Origin: Anaerolineales bacterium
Lineage (GTDB): Bacteria > Chloroflexota > Anaerolineae > Anaerolineales > UBA11579
Assembly (NCBI GenBank): GCA_020059485.1
Contig: JAGVCA010000036.1
Location: 1 to 64,000, forward strand
Direction of reading: 5' to 3'
DNA: 64,000 nt
Part shown: in pieces, positions 10,998 through 19,225 of the stretch
Layout: each line of letters opens with the position of its first letter
Position numbering within the stretch: the first letter of the stretch is position 1
Position numbers and translations under genes: made by a program
Notes under the pieces: model-generated
Told to the model about the DNA's origin: nothing
The model's input: only the letters and a program-made list of their open reading frames with translations
The model's database searches: none

Positions 10998-11783
10998 CTA
11001 GAAACTCATGTTGGTCAATACGCCGCCATCCACGATCAGGTTGATCCCGCTGATCCAGCGGGAGGCCGGAGATGCCAGGAAAAGACAGGCATCAGCGATA
11101 TCGTCCGGCTGGCCCAACCGTCCCAGCGGGGCAGACTGGCGGTAATGGCGCACGCCCTCCGGCCAGCTTTCCTCGATCCCCGGCCGCCAGATCAGCCCGG
11201 GGGAGACCGCATTCACCCGGATACCCTGCCGGCCGTATTCATTGGCGGCTGAGCGTGTGAACATCAGCACCCCGGCCTTGGAGGCGTTGTAATGGCTGTA
11301 TCCAGGCGCTGGCTGGATCGCCTCCACTGTAGCAATATTGATGATCGCCCCTCCGCCCTCCTGGACGGTCATCTGGCGGGCCGCGGCCTGGGTGCACAGG
11401 AAAACGCTGCGCAAATTGGCTGCGAGGACCGCATCCCATTCACTGGCGCTCATTTCCGCCAGCATGCGCTCCGGGTATGCTCCCGCATTGTTGACCAGCA
11501 AATCCAGTCGGCCAAAGCGGGATACAGTTTCGCTCACCAGCCGTTCCACCTCGCCCTCATCGGTCACATCCGCCTGGATCACAATTACCTCTCCCCCGGC
11601 AGCGGCAAGCTCTTCGGCGATCTTTTCCGCCGCAGTCTGGCTGCTGCGGTAATTGAGAGCCACCTGCGCGCCGGTCTGGACAAAACGCCGCACGATCCCC
11701 TCCCCGATCCCGCCGGAACCGCCAGTCACCAGCACCACTCGTCCGGTGAAGTCAAAGAATTTGTCCGGTGAGTGTTCGGTCAT
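10998..11783 (-). CDS. SDR family NAD(P)-dependent oxidoreductase
   Basis: A 261-aa classical short-chain dehydrogenase/reductase. The nucleotide motif TGGSGGIG is at about residues 20-27, NNAG at about 97-100, and the catalytic pair YxxxK in GYSHYNASKAG near 161-170 with a preceding Thr/Val-rich strand (INIATVEAIQ) in place of the common catalytic Ser. The C-terminal IVDGG motif is typical of the 3-ketoacyl-ACP reductase-like subgroup. The substrate cannot be read from sequence. It is 2 bp after the cupin gene and 9 bp before ppk2, so co-transcribed. Confidence 0.9.
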   Translation of the reverse strand: MTEHSPDKFFDFTGRVVLVTGGSGGIGEGIVRRFVQTGAQVALNYRSSQTAAEKIAEELAAAGGEVIVIQADVTDEGEVERLVSETVSRFGRLDLLVNNAGAYPERMLAEMSASEWDAVLAANLRSVFLCTQAAARQMTVQEGGGAIINIATVEAIQPAPGYSHYNASKAGVLMFTRSAANEYGRQGIRVNAVSPGLIWRPGIEESWPEGVRHYRQSAPLGRLGQPDDIADACLFLASPASRWISGINLIVDGGVLTNMSF

Positions 11784-11785
11784 TG

Positions 11786-12298
11786 TTACTTCCTTGTTAA
11801 TTTCTCAATGATCTCGCCATGCTGCGGAAACCTGGTGAGTAAGTCCTTGCGGTTGGCCAGATCAAAATCCTCATCGGTGTATCCCGGCGCCATGGTGGTA
11901 CCCATCAATGCATATGCGCCTCCCGGCGCTAGTCTCAGCCCCTGCCACACCCCGGCCGGGACAGCATACTGCACCCGCTCCCCACCGAAAAGGTCCTGCC
12001 CCAGAGTCACCACATCTAGCCCTCCCGTCGGGTCGAGCAGCGTCAATCGGACCGGATCGCCGAGGTAAAAATGGTAAACCTCATCAGTCGGCAGCCGGTG
12101 GAAAGCCGAAAACGAATCCGGTTCGCCGGTTAGCAGATAGTAGATCGCCGTCCCGGCCGGCTTGGCAGAACGATAGCGGTCCGGCAGCGCGCCCAGGGGC
12201 AGCACATCCGCCGAGCGATAGGATTGGCGATACAGCCCGCCCTCGCCATGTAACGCCTCCAGTCCCAGGAGATCGATCAATTTCTGCACGTCCATCAT
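11786..12298 (-). CDS. Cupin family protein (DUF985)
   Basis: A 170-aa DUF985-type cupin. Characteristic elements are the start LIDLLGLEALHGEGGLYRQSY, then AGTAIYYLLTGEPDSFSAFHRLPTDEVYHFYLGDPV (metal/ligand pocket of the jelly roll) and the C-terminal GTTMAPGYTDEDFDLA. Relatives include yeast YML079w, whose ligand is not settled. It follows the selenoprotein-like gene by 26 bp and precedes the SDR by 2 bp. Confidence 0.92.
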   Translation of the reverse strand: MMDVQKLIDLLGLEALHGEGGLYRQSYRSADVLPLGALPDRYRSAKPAGTAIYYLLTGEPDSFSAFHRLPTDEVYHFYLGDPVRLTLLDPTGGLDVVTLGQDLFGGERVQYAVPAGVWQGLRLAPGGAYALMGTTMAPGYTDEDFDLANRKDLLTRFPQHGEIIEKLTRK

Positions 12299-12324
12299 TT
12301 CGCAGCCATCCTCTGCCGACTCAC

Positions 12325-12804
12325 TCAGGGAAGTGACTGGCGGACTCTCTCTGGATCGATCGAACCCACCATCCGCCAGACCTCTTCGCCGTCCGCATTA
12401 AAGTATATGAAGGTCGGCGTCCCAAGTGTGCCATATTCCCGGGAGATTTCCCGACCGGTTCCGGTCTGGACATCCACCACCAGCACGACCAATTGTCCTA
12501 CCAATTCTGTCTTCAGCCCATTCACGATGGGCTCGGCTGCTAGGCAGGCCAGTCAATTTGGAGACCGCACCTCCAGCAAGACCGGCATCCCTGCCCCGAT
12601 CTGATTGCGCACGCCCGCCGCGCCTGGATCCTCAACCGCAGCCGGCCGCAGCGCCAGAAACACGACGGCCAAAACGACTGTTACCGCACCCAAACTGATC
12701 AGCGCCCACTGGTCGGTTGACCGCCGCAAGATCAGCACCGCCGCCATTACCCACAGCCCGATCACCAGCAGCAGGAACGAATTCTGATTTACGATTTGAG
12801 CCAT
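12325..12804 (-). CDS. Thioredoxin-like selenoprotein with UxxC motif (TGA read as Sec)
   Basis: The ATG at 12804 (AAGGAG 6 nt upstream) opens a frame broken only by one TGA at 12553-12555, then runs to a stop at 12325; 159 residues if TGA is read through. Residues about 6-55 hold two membrane segments (SFLLLVIGLWVMAAVLIL and ALISLGAVTVVLAVVFLAL). The C-terminal part is a thioredoxin fold: PVLLEVRSPN, then U84-L-A-C87, and the cis-Pro strand GTPTFIYFNADGEEVW. The TGA stands exactly where the first Cys of CxxC is expected, and a SECIS-like hairpin follows. The product would be a membrane-bound thiol/selenol redox protein. The alternative is a pseudogene with a single nonsense mutation, but both halves look intact and the gene sits in a tight operon (7 bp after trmO). 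Confidence 0.8.
12515..12533 (-). promoter_or_regulatory. Bacterial SECIS-like hairpin
   Basis: In the mRNA, AGCCCAU pairs with AUGGGCU (7 bp, perfect) around a 5-nt loop CGUGA whose second base is G. The loop starts 26 nt after the UGA at 12553-12555. Bacterial SECIS elements are known to sit within the coding region about 16-37 nt downstream of UGA with a G in the first two loop bases; this one meets both rules. Confidence 0.75.
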
Positions 12805-12811
12805 ATGCTCC

Positions 12812-13330
12812 TTATAATTGCGAGTCGTCTTCTTTGCCAAAACGATCGTCCGATCGGGTCTGCCGCAGTTCATCACGCGATCCCCGGTACCACCCCAGGC
12901 CAGAGACCTCCCAATGATCAAAGTCCGGGATATAGGGTTTGATATCCAGCAGCGGTGTACCATCCAGGATATCCACATTCTCGATCTCCAGCCGCTTGCC
13001 GGAAACTGCCGTCAGCCGCACGATCGAAAGGCCGATCGGATTCGGACGACTGGGCGCTCGGGTGGCAAACACCCCATGCGGCTCACCATCCAGGAACGGG
13101 GTCACCTGCAGCCGGGCTGCGCCTGCCTGATGGAAGTGATACAACAGGATCAGATGAGAAAAACCTTCCAGGTCGGCCAGCCCGGGCACGAAATCCGGCT
13201 GCATCTCGATCCATCCCTTGACCCCCAACGCGGCCGCCGGCTGGATCGGCATCCCGCTGGGCTGCTTGAACGGGCTGTGGATCAGGCCGATCGGATCGAA
13301 GGATACCGGCCGCAATTCAGCGCCGCTCAT
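12812..13330 (-). CDS. trmO: tRNA (N6-threonylcarbamoyladenosine(37)-N6)-methyltransferase TrmO
   Basis: A 172-aa protein of the TsaA/VirR family, which methylates t6A37 in tRNA with SAM. Signature segments: DPIGLIHSPFKQPSGMPIQP, FSHLILLYHFHQ, and TRAPSRPNPIGLSIVRL, then NVDILDGTPLLDIKPYIPDFD. Length fits the single-domain form. The start ATG (MSGAELRPVSF) was chosen because the conserved region begins shortly after; it overlaps the end of the upstream coiled-coil gene by 14 bp, implying translational coupling. Confidence 0.93.
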   Translation of the reverse strand: MSGAELRPVSFDPIGLIHSPFKQPSGMPIQPAAALGVKGWIEMQPDFVPGLADLEGFSHLILLYHFHQAGAARLQVTPFLDGEPHGVFATRAPSRPNPIGLSIVRLTAVSGKRLEIENVDILDGTPLLDIKPYIPDFDHWEVSGLGWYRGSRDELRQTRSDDRFGKEDDSQL

Positions 13331-14441
13331 CGCCCTCCTCCAGCAGCCGTTTATCAACTGAGGCCAGACGCTCACGCAGCCGGCGGACTTGGTTCTCGAT
13401 CTGGGCATTGTGCACCCCGAGGAAGTCACTCAACTGCATCGTCGGCTGGCTCTCCTCCTCCGTGAAAACGATCTCGCGCGCCAGCGGCGCCAGCAGCACG
13501 TTCAGATACTCCATCGTGAACTTACGGATCGATTCGTCCAGGTAGGAGAAATCCACCCCCAGCGAAAGCCGGTCCATCAGCGAACTACGCTGGTCGATGG
13601 TCAGCTCTGCCAGCCGCTCATCGCCCGGCAGCACCCGCTTGGATGGCCCCTGCCCGAGCACACCGCCCCATTTCTTCTCGCGGATCTCGTACAGTTTCCA
13701 ATCTTCCTTTTCGACAAAGAACCCCTGGAATTCGGATCGAATCCCTGAAATGACCACCTGCCCGGCGTCGTTGATCCGCAGACCGACCTTTTTCATGTCC
13801 ACGCCCAGGTTGGCCTTGAACCGAGTATCCAGGATCCCTAGGTATTCCTGTTCGCTGCCCCGCCGCAGGCTGTCCGGTGGTGCGCTTTCCAGCTCTCGCA
13901 GGAGCACATCCGTGATCATCGACTTAACCTCCAGGAAGGAGACCTTCTCGATCGGGCGGATGCTGTCCACCTCGACATGCATGTTCTTCTGCTTTTCCAG
14001 CTCGCGCTCCAGGATCGCCTTCTCCTTTTGCAGCAGGATGATCTCCTCGCGCTGTTCCTCGCCAACCTCGGTTAATTGACGCAGGTCTTGCTTGAGCACC
14101 AGGTCAGTCTCGATCTGCCTCTCGATCTGACGCACACCTTCACGAACTTTAGCGCGCAGCACAGCCGGCAGAGTGAAGGCGAACACAGCCGTACCCAGGG
14201 CCGCGCCCAGCGACGCCACCAGAACGGCAGTACTTTTTTCACTCAAGGAGTTGGCGACAAAGAACGACCCGGCCGCCAGCGCTGCCCCAGCCGCCAGCAG
14301 AATCCCGAGATAGATCTGGTTGAAAAAGCCGGTCAGCGCACCCCAGTAGCGCGTCAAGCGGTGCTGAAGTCCTCGCCAAGCGCGGCGCACCCGGCGTCCC
14401 CGTTCCTGGCGGGCTCGTTTTTGATTTTGATCATTATTCAT
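13317..14441 (-). CDS. Membrane protein with coiled coil, unknown function
   Basis: A 374-aa protein not recognised as a named family. The N-terminus is strongly basic (residues 1-30), followed by two membrane segments (IYLGILLAAGAALAAGSFFVA and STAVLVASLGAALGTAVFAFTLPAV, about residues 43-92). Next is a coiled coil (about 100-155, VREGVRQIERQIETDLVLKQD ... LLQKEKAILERELEKQ) and a soluble C-terminal half with a second short helix-rich tail. It lies between the GGDEF protein and trmO in the same operon. The topology suggests an inner-membrane scaffold or sensor but no function can be assigned. Confidence 0.75.
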   Translation of the reverse strand: MNNDQNQKRARQERGRRVRRAWRGLQHRLTRYWGALTGFFNQIYLGILLAAGAALAAGSFFVANSLSEKSTAVLVASLGAALGTAVFAFTLPAVLRAKVREGVRQIERQIETDLVLKQDLRQLTEVGEEQREEIILLQKEKAILERELEKQKNMHVEVDSIRPIEKVSFLEVKSMITDVLLRELESAPPDSLRRGSEQEYLGILDTRFKANLGVDMKKVGLRINDAGQVVISGIRSEFQGFFVEKEDWKLYEIREKKWGGVLGQGPSKRVLPGDERLAELTIDQRSSLMDRLSLGVDFSYLDESIRKFTMEYLNVLLAPLAREIVFTEEESQPTMQLSDFLGVHNAQIENQVRRLRERLASVDKRLLEEGDERR

Positions 14442-14494
14442 GGGGCAATTATAACGGTGATTTGCCGGGACCTTGATCCGGAAGCAGCAGAGAG

Positions 14495-15844
14495 TTATTT
14501 CGTCGGCTGCTGGGTTTCCAGGTCTTCTCTCGGCGGTTCGTAAACGTACGTCCGGACCCGGTCATCCAGGTCTACCATGCGTTCTTCCGCCCGGTAGTTG
14601 GGATCCATCCCGATCAGATTGGCAAGTACAGAAGAATACAATCTCGCCCGGTTGCGGCCTTCCTGCTTGGCGGCATACAGGGCGATATCCGCATTATGGA
14701 TCAGATCACGGGCGGAAGTGGCATCCCCCGTGCGCCCAGCGATCCCAAAACTGAGCGTGACCTTGATCGGCCTCGGACTGGTGGCAACTTCAAATCCGGC
14801 TTCCTCGATCAGTTTACGGATCCTGTCAATGGGCGGGTAGGCATCCTCAGGGGACATCTCGGGAAACATAATGGCAAATTCCTCACCGCCAAAACGGGCA
14901 ACAATATCATATTCCCGCACGTTGGTGCGCAGGATATCGGCCACGCCCTTTAGCACCACATCTCCGGCCAGATGCCCGTAAGTATTATTGATATTGCGCA
15001 GCAGATCGAGGTCGGCCATCACGATCGTCAGCGGCCGCTGGTAACGGTTCGCACGCGCCAGTTCTTCCTCCAGGTTTTTGACCAGGTAACGGGCATTGAA
15101 AACCCCGGTCTTGGCATCCATCATGCTCTCACGCTCAAGCGCCGGCACACGCAGCACGCTGTATAAGATATAAAGCGAGACCAGCAGCAGCACAACCAGC
15201 AACGGATGCGTGCCCCACAGAATGAAGCCCGCCGCGCCCATACACACCAGCGTAAAATCGATCATCAGCGGCAGAAAGTTAAACACCCCGGACTTTTTAA
15301 AGCCGATCCCCCGTGTCAGGTAGATCACCAACCCCACCAGCAGCGCATTCAGCAGCACGAACGTCAGCAATGCTGCAAACAGTGCTGCCACACCGCCGGT
15401 AGACGTAAATTCGGCTGCCGGGTTCAGCAGCCTGAAGATCAATCCGGCCGTATATCCGGTGATGATGTACTGGCCGATATTGAAGGTCTGGATGAACCAG
15501 CTCCACTTATTCACCGGCCACTCGATCAGATGCGCCAATGTGATCACCACCGCCAGTTCTGGCGCACCCAATTGGAACAGCGTAAAACTGAATACCATCA
15601 GGCAGATGTTGTAATGGGTGTTCTCGGTCGTCCCCAGCGCATTGAAAATCAGAGCCAGCCCGCCCAGGACGGATAATGCCAGGACCTCAGGCCAGCGCGC
15701 CAGGTCCAGACGCGGCACTCCCAGCCCCAGGAGGATTGCCCCGATTGCGGTGACGGTCAGGATATAGAACTGAGCCCTTTTTGGAAAAGATCGCATACGA
15801 TCGCTTGCCTGCGCTGGTATAAATTCAAATGTGCGAAAAGACAC
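14495..15844 (-). CDS. Membrane-bound diguanylate cyclase (GGDEF)
   Basis: Up to 449 aa. The N-terminal 230 residues contain about seven hydrophobic segments, forming an integral membrane sensor. The C-terminal GGDEF domain has MADLDLLRNINNTYGH, the active-site GGEEF, and an RxxD inhibitory site (REYD) five residues before it. It should make cyclic di-GMP and be feedback inhibited. The frame begins with GTG at 15844; an ATG at 15796 (MRSFPKRAQFYIL) is an equally good or better start. Probable first gene of the operon running to 9452. Confidence 0.92.
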   Translation of the reverse strand: MSFRTFEFIPAQASDRMRSFPKRAQFYILTVTAIGAILLGLGVPRLDLARWPEVLALSVLGGLALIFNALGTTENTHYNICLMVFSFTLFQLGAPELAVVITLAHLIEWPVNKWSWFIQTFNIGQYIITGYTAGLIFRLLNPAAEFTSTGGVAALFAALLTFVLLNALLVGLVIYLTRGIGFKKSGVFNFLPLMIDFTLVCMGAAGFILWGTHPLLVVLLLVSLYILYSVLRVPALERESMMDAKTGVFNARYLVKNLEEELARANRYQRPLTIVMADLDLLRNINNTYGHLAGDVVLKGVADILRTNVREYDIVARFGGEEFAIMFPEMSPEDAYPPIDRIRKLIEEAGFEVATSPRPIKVTLSFGIAGRTGDATSARDLIHNADIALYAAKQEGRNRARLYSSVLANLIGMDPNYRAEERMVDLDDRVRTYVYEPPREDLETQQPTK

Positions 15845-15899
15845 CTGCCTCTGCAGGAGGTAGGCACAGCCCCCGATCTGAAGTTATGCGTAGGGTTTG

Positions 15900-16007
15900 T
15901 CAGCCAGCCCAGGAAACCAGCGGCTTGGGCAGGTAAGGCCAGACGATAAAGAATGCAAACAGGGCTGTGGTCAGGATAATAAGTGCGTATTTCTTGATGG
16001 TATGCAT
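15900..16007 (-). CDS. 35-residue single-span membrane peptide
   Basis: An ATG at 16007 with GGAGG placed 5 nt upstream opens a 36-codon frame. The product starts MHTIKKYALIILTTALFAFF and ends IVWPYLPKPLVSWAG. It has a short basic N-terminus and one clear transmembrane helix, giving a likely N-in topology. It lies alone between the DinB-like gene and the diguanylate cyclase. No family recognised; the ribosome site and clean helix argue that it is real. The rest of the 15845-16114 interval shows nothing else. Confidence 0.6.
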   Translation of the reverse strand: MHTIKKYALIILTTALFAFFIVWPYLPKPLVSWAG

Positions 16008-16114
16008 GTTTCCTCCATGGATATTGACTAACCTTACTATAGCACCGGCGGTACTGATTTCCTACTTACAATTTTGTTAGGTCGGAGGGCCTGATCCCTG
16101 CCCAAAAGTTGGGA

Positions 16115-16609
16115 TTACACCCCTTCCGGTCGGTGCCCAACCCAGCGGATTTCAATACCAGCCACCTGCCACAGCCGTTCAGCCAGTTCTCCGGTATGCT
16201 GCATCAGATGCCGGATGTTGTAGAACTGCAGCTCGAACTTGGTCATATCCAGCCAATGAAAGCCGGATCCGGCCTCCAGGTTCAGGGCGTTGACCAGGTC
16301 ATTGATCTGCGCTGAGAATTGGTCGATCAGGCCCAGGAGTTCAGCCTGTGTCTGCGGTTCCTGCTGGCCATCGTCGCCGGTCGGGTCGAATCGATGACTG
16401 TCAGCCCGTAGTCCCCGGAGAGGCTGGAAATCCTCGGCTGAGGGATGCAGGTAAAAATGGGAATAGAACAGGGTATGGGCGGCAATCTGCCAGTAGCGGT
16501 TCTTATAAGCCGGGTCATCCCACAGCACAGCCGGGCACAGTTCCACCACCTGCCGCAGCATCGCCAGCGAGGCGTGATATTGGGATTGGATCGCGGTCTT
16601 CATCTTCAT
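16115..16609 (-). CDS. DinB-like superfamily protein
   Basis: A 164-aa four-helix protein. It begins MKMKTAIQSQYHASLAMLRQ and contains YWQIAAHTLFYSHFYL and a later YNIRHLMQHTGELAERL, with His residues spaced as in DinB/YfiT metal-binding folds. Family members include thiol-dependent enzymes and many without known reaction. The start at 16609 has GGAG 6 nt upstream. It is transcribed away from fadR; the two share a 160-bp intergenic region. Confidence 0.8.
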   Translation of the reverse strand: MKMKTAIQSQYHASLAMLRQVVELCPAVLWDDPAYKNRYWQIAAHTLFYSHFYLHPSAEDFQPLRGLRADSHRFDPTGDDGQQEPQTQAELLGLIDQFSAQINDLVNALNLEAGSGFHWLDMTKFELQFYNIRHLMQHTGELAERLWQVAGIEIRWVGHRPEGV

Positions 16610-16704
16610 GATTTTCTCCTCTGCAGCACGCTCTAAGCAATTCCGGATAGGATTTCCCAGCATTATATCGCCGGAAGAATTTGACTGGCGCGGTATTTTC
16701 CTTC

Positions 16705-16733
16705 TGGACAGGCAAGGAGAAAATCTATATACT
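16705..16733 (+). promoter_or_regulatory. fadR operon promoter
   Basis: TGGACA (16705-16710), 17-bp spacer, TATACT (16728-16733). The expected start is about 16740, which coincides with the first base of the FadR-type operator. Confidence 0.75.
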
Positions 16734-16739
16734 GAAGAT

Positions 16740-16756
16740 AGCTGGTCAGACCACTT
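16740..16756 (+). promoter_or_regulatory. FadR-type operator
   Basis: AGCTGGTCAGACCACTT, centred on the perfect palindrome TGGTC-A-GACCA (16743-16753). The E. coli FadR consensus is AGCTGGTCCGAYNTGTT; 13 of 16 defined positions match. Its place at the transcription start predicts autorepression of the fadR operon, relieved by long-chain acyl-CoA if the family mechanism holds. Confidence 0.8.
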
Positions 16757-16772
16757 ACCAGAGGAGAGCTTC

Positions 16773-17480
16773 ATGAATTGGATCACCCCTGCCAAACCGG
16801 CTGAGATCACCGAAACCCGCCTGATCGAGGCTATCCTCAGCGGGTATTTCCCCGTCAATACTACCTTGCCTGGTGAACGCGAACTGGCCACCCAGTTAGG
16901 CGTCACCCGGCCCACCCTGCGGGAAGCTCTGCAGCGGCTGGCTCGTGATGGCTGGATCGAGATCCAGCATGGGAAACCCACCCGGATATGTAATTACTGG
17001 GAGGAAGGCAGCCTCGGTGTCCTGGCCGCCATCGCCCGGCATGCCAACAACCTGCCGGAGAAGTTCATCGAAAACCTGCTCGCCGTCCGAGCTTTGCTGG
17101 CCCCGGCCTACGCTCGCGCTGCCGTCGAGAACCAAGCGACCGGGTTGATTGCCCTGCTGGCAGACAATCTCACCCTGCCTGCAGAAGCCGAGGCCTACGC
17201 CCAGGCAGACTGGGCGCTGCACCACCACCTGACGATCGCCTCTGGCAACCCGGTCTTCACCTTGATCCTGAACGGCTTCCGCGAGTTGTACCCCGCCCTG
17301 GGCCGGCGCTACTTCCGCAGCCCGGCGGCCCGGACCGCCTCACACGATTTCTACCGGCACCTGCAGGCCAGCGCCGCAGCCGGGGACCCGCACCAGGCGG
17401 AAACCGTCACCCGGCAGGCAATGCTGATCTCCCAGCAGTTATGGGCACAACAGGGGGAAGGAGCGGGGCAGAATGACTGA
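16773..17480 (+). CDS. fadR: GntR-family fatty-acid regulator FadR
   Basis: A 235-aa protein with the same length and layout as E. coli FadR (239 aa). The winged helix reads LPGERELATQLGVTRPTLREALQRLARDGWIEIQHGKPT, nearly identical to the E. coli DNA-reading segment including the Arg residues that contact the operator. The C-terminal acyl-CoA-binding domain keeps FASGNP-like IASGNPVFTLILNGFRELY and GRRYF. Starts at ATG 16773 with GAGGAG 6 nt upstream. It overlaps the next gene by 8 bp. FadR of this type is best known in gammaproteobacteria, so its presence here is notable. In E. coli it represses fad genes and activates fab genes; here its local targets are itself and the two lipid genes downstream. 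Confidence 0.93.
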   Translation: MNWITPAKPAEITETRLIEAILSGYFPVNTTLPGERELATQLGVTRPTLREALQRLARDGWIEIQHGKPTRICNYWEEGSLGVLAAIARHANNLPEKFIENLLAVRALLAPAYARAAVENQATGLIALLADNLTLPAEAEAYAQADWALHHHLTIASGNPVFTLILNGFRELYPALGRRYFRSPAARTASHDFYRHLQASAAAGDPHQAETVTRQAMLISQQLWAQQGEGAGQND

Positions 17481-19224
17481 TCGGGACAAAACCCCAAACT
17501 GGTACCAGGGCCCACTCCCGGAACGCTCTTTCCGGTCGATCTTCCGCTGGGGCGCGCCGGACCGCTTTAAACATCCCGGCCGCGGGATGGTTGCGATGAT
17601 CCACGAACTGCTGGCCGTGCCCACCGACGGATTCGACAAGCCGGCCAATCTCGGTCTGGATCTGGTTCCCGACCAGCCGCCGGCCACGCTAATACCGGAA
17701 CACCGCCGTGTACTGGCCGCTATCGTCGGCGAAGACAACATCCAGACCGACGGCTACCACCGTTTGCGGGCCAGTTACGGCCAGGGGATGATCGACAGCC
17801 TACGCCTGCGCTCCGGCGTGATCGAAAACCTGCCGGATGTGGTCGTCCATCCCCGCAGCCCGGAAGACATCACCCGGATCGTCCGCTTCTGCCACCAGGA
17901 GCGCATCCCGCTGTATGTGGTCAGCGGACGGTCGTCGGTCACCCGCGGTTTTGAAGCCGTCCAGGGCGGGGTCACGCTGGATATGTCCACCCACATGAAC
18001 AAGGTGCTGGCGATCAACGAGACCAACCAGACCGTCACCGTGCAGCCCGGAATCTTCGGGCCGGCACTGGAAACCGCGCTCAATCACGCGGCCGAACGGT
18101 TCGGCTGCCGGCGCAATTACACCTGCGGCCACTTTCCGCAATCCTTCCAGTTCTCCACCGTCGGCGGCTGGGTTGCCACCCGCGGCGCCGGGCAGAACTC
18201 CACTTACTATGGCAAGATCGAAGGCCTGGTCATCGCCCAGGAAGTCGTCACCCCAGCCGGGACCATCGCCACCCAGCCTTATCCCCGCCAGGCGACCGGC
18301 CCGGACCTCAACCAGATCCTGACCGGCAGCGAAGGCACTTTCGGCGTGCTGGTCGAGGTGACCCTCAAGATCTTCCGCCACCAGCCGGAGAACACCCGCC
18401 GCTTTAGCTATATGTTCCGCACCTGGGATCAGGCCTGCCGGGCCGCCCGCGAGATCATGCAGTCCGAAGCCGGTTATCCCTCGGTCTTCCGCATCTCAGA
18501 CCCGGAAGAGACCGATGTCGCCATGCAAATGTACAACCTGGCCGGTACCCCGGCAGAAGCCGCCCTGGCCGCGCTCGGGTACCGCACTGGCGAGAAATGC
18601 CTGCTGATCGGTACCGCCGACGGCGATCGTCGTTTGACTCGCGCCATTCACCGTAACGTCCGGCAGGTCTGCCGGTCATATGGGGCTTTCCCACTGACCG
18701 CCTTTGGCGTCGTCCAGCGCTGGGAGCACAGCCGCTTCCTCGACCCCTACCTGCGGGATGATCTCGCAGATTTCGGCGTCATAATCGACACACTGGAATG
18801 CAGCGTCACCTGGGAATCCTTGCCGGCAGTCCATGCCGGGGTACGGGAGGTTGTCAAAGCCAAGCCGCACACCGTCTGCATGACCCACATCTCCCATTTC
18901 TACCCCCAGGGCGCCAACCTGTACTTCATCTTTATCACCCGCTGCACCGACCGGGAGGATTACCTCCGTCTGCAGTATACGGTCTTGCAGGCCATCCGCG
19001 ACTACGGCGGGTCCGCCAGCCACCATCACGGCGTCGGCAAGGCGTTCGCGCCCTGGCTGCCCGACCAATTGGGTGATAGTGGGATGGCAGTGCTGCACGC
19101 GCTCAAAGGCCACTTCGACCCCCATGGGATCATGAACCCGGGCGGCACGCTCGGACTGGACCTGACCGCCGAGCAGCGCAGCAAGCGCTGGGGGCTTACT
19201 CCCCGCACCCAGGAGGAGGACTAA
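17473..19224 (+). CDS. Alkyldihydroxyacetonephosphate synthase-like FAD enzyme
   Basis: A 583-aa FAD-binding oxidase of the vanillyl-alcohol-oxidase fold. PLYVVSGRSSVTRGFEAVQGG forms the FAD pyrophosphate loop and GGWVATRGAGQNSTYYGKIE the second FAD segment. The C-terminal SASHHHGVGKAFAPW carries the His triad that is diagnostic for alkyl-DHAP synthases (AGPS), and the NLYFIF Tyr region is also kept. AGPS swaps the acyl group of acyl-DHAP for a fatty alcohol, the committed step of ether-lipid synthesis. Bacterial relatives are not all characterised, so D-lactate/glycolate oxidase-like activity remains possible. It overlaps fadR by 8 bp and glpD follows after 1 bp. Confidence 0.8.
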   Translation: MTDRDKTPNWYQGPLPERSFRSIFRWGAPDRFKHPGRGMVAMIHELLAVPTDGFDKPANLGLDLVPDQPPATLIPEHRRVLAAIVGEDNIQTDGYHRLRASYGQGMIDSLRLRSGVIENLPDVVVHPRSPEDITRIVRFCHQERIPLYVVSGRSSVTRGFEAVQGGVTLDMSTHMNKVLAINETNQTVTVQPGIFGPALETALNHAAERFGCRRNYTCGHFPQSFQFSTVGGWVATRGAGQNSTYYGKIEGLVIAQEVVTPAGTIATQPYPRQATGPDLNQILTGSEGTFGVLVEVTLKIFRHQPENTRRFSYMFRTWDQACRAAREIMQSEAGYPSVFRISDPEETDVAMQMYNLAGTPAEAALAALGYRTGEKCLLIGTADGDRRLTRAIHRNVRQVCRSYGAFPLTAFGVVQRWEHSRFLDPYLRDDLADFGVIIDTLECSVTWESLPAVHAGVREVVKAKPHTVCMTHISHFYPQGANLYFIFITRCTDREDYLRLQYTVLQAIRDYGGSASHHHGVGKAFAPWLPDQLGDSGMAVLHALKGHFDPHGIMNPGGTLGLDLTAEQRSKRWGLTPRTQEED

Positions 19225-19225
19225 C

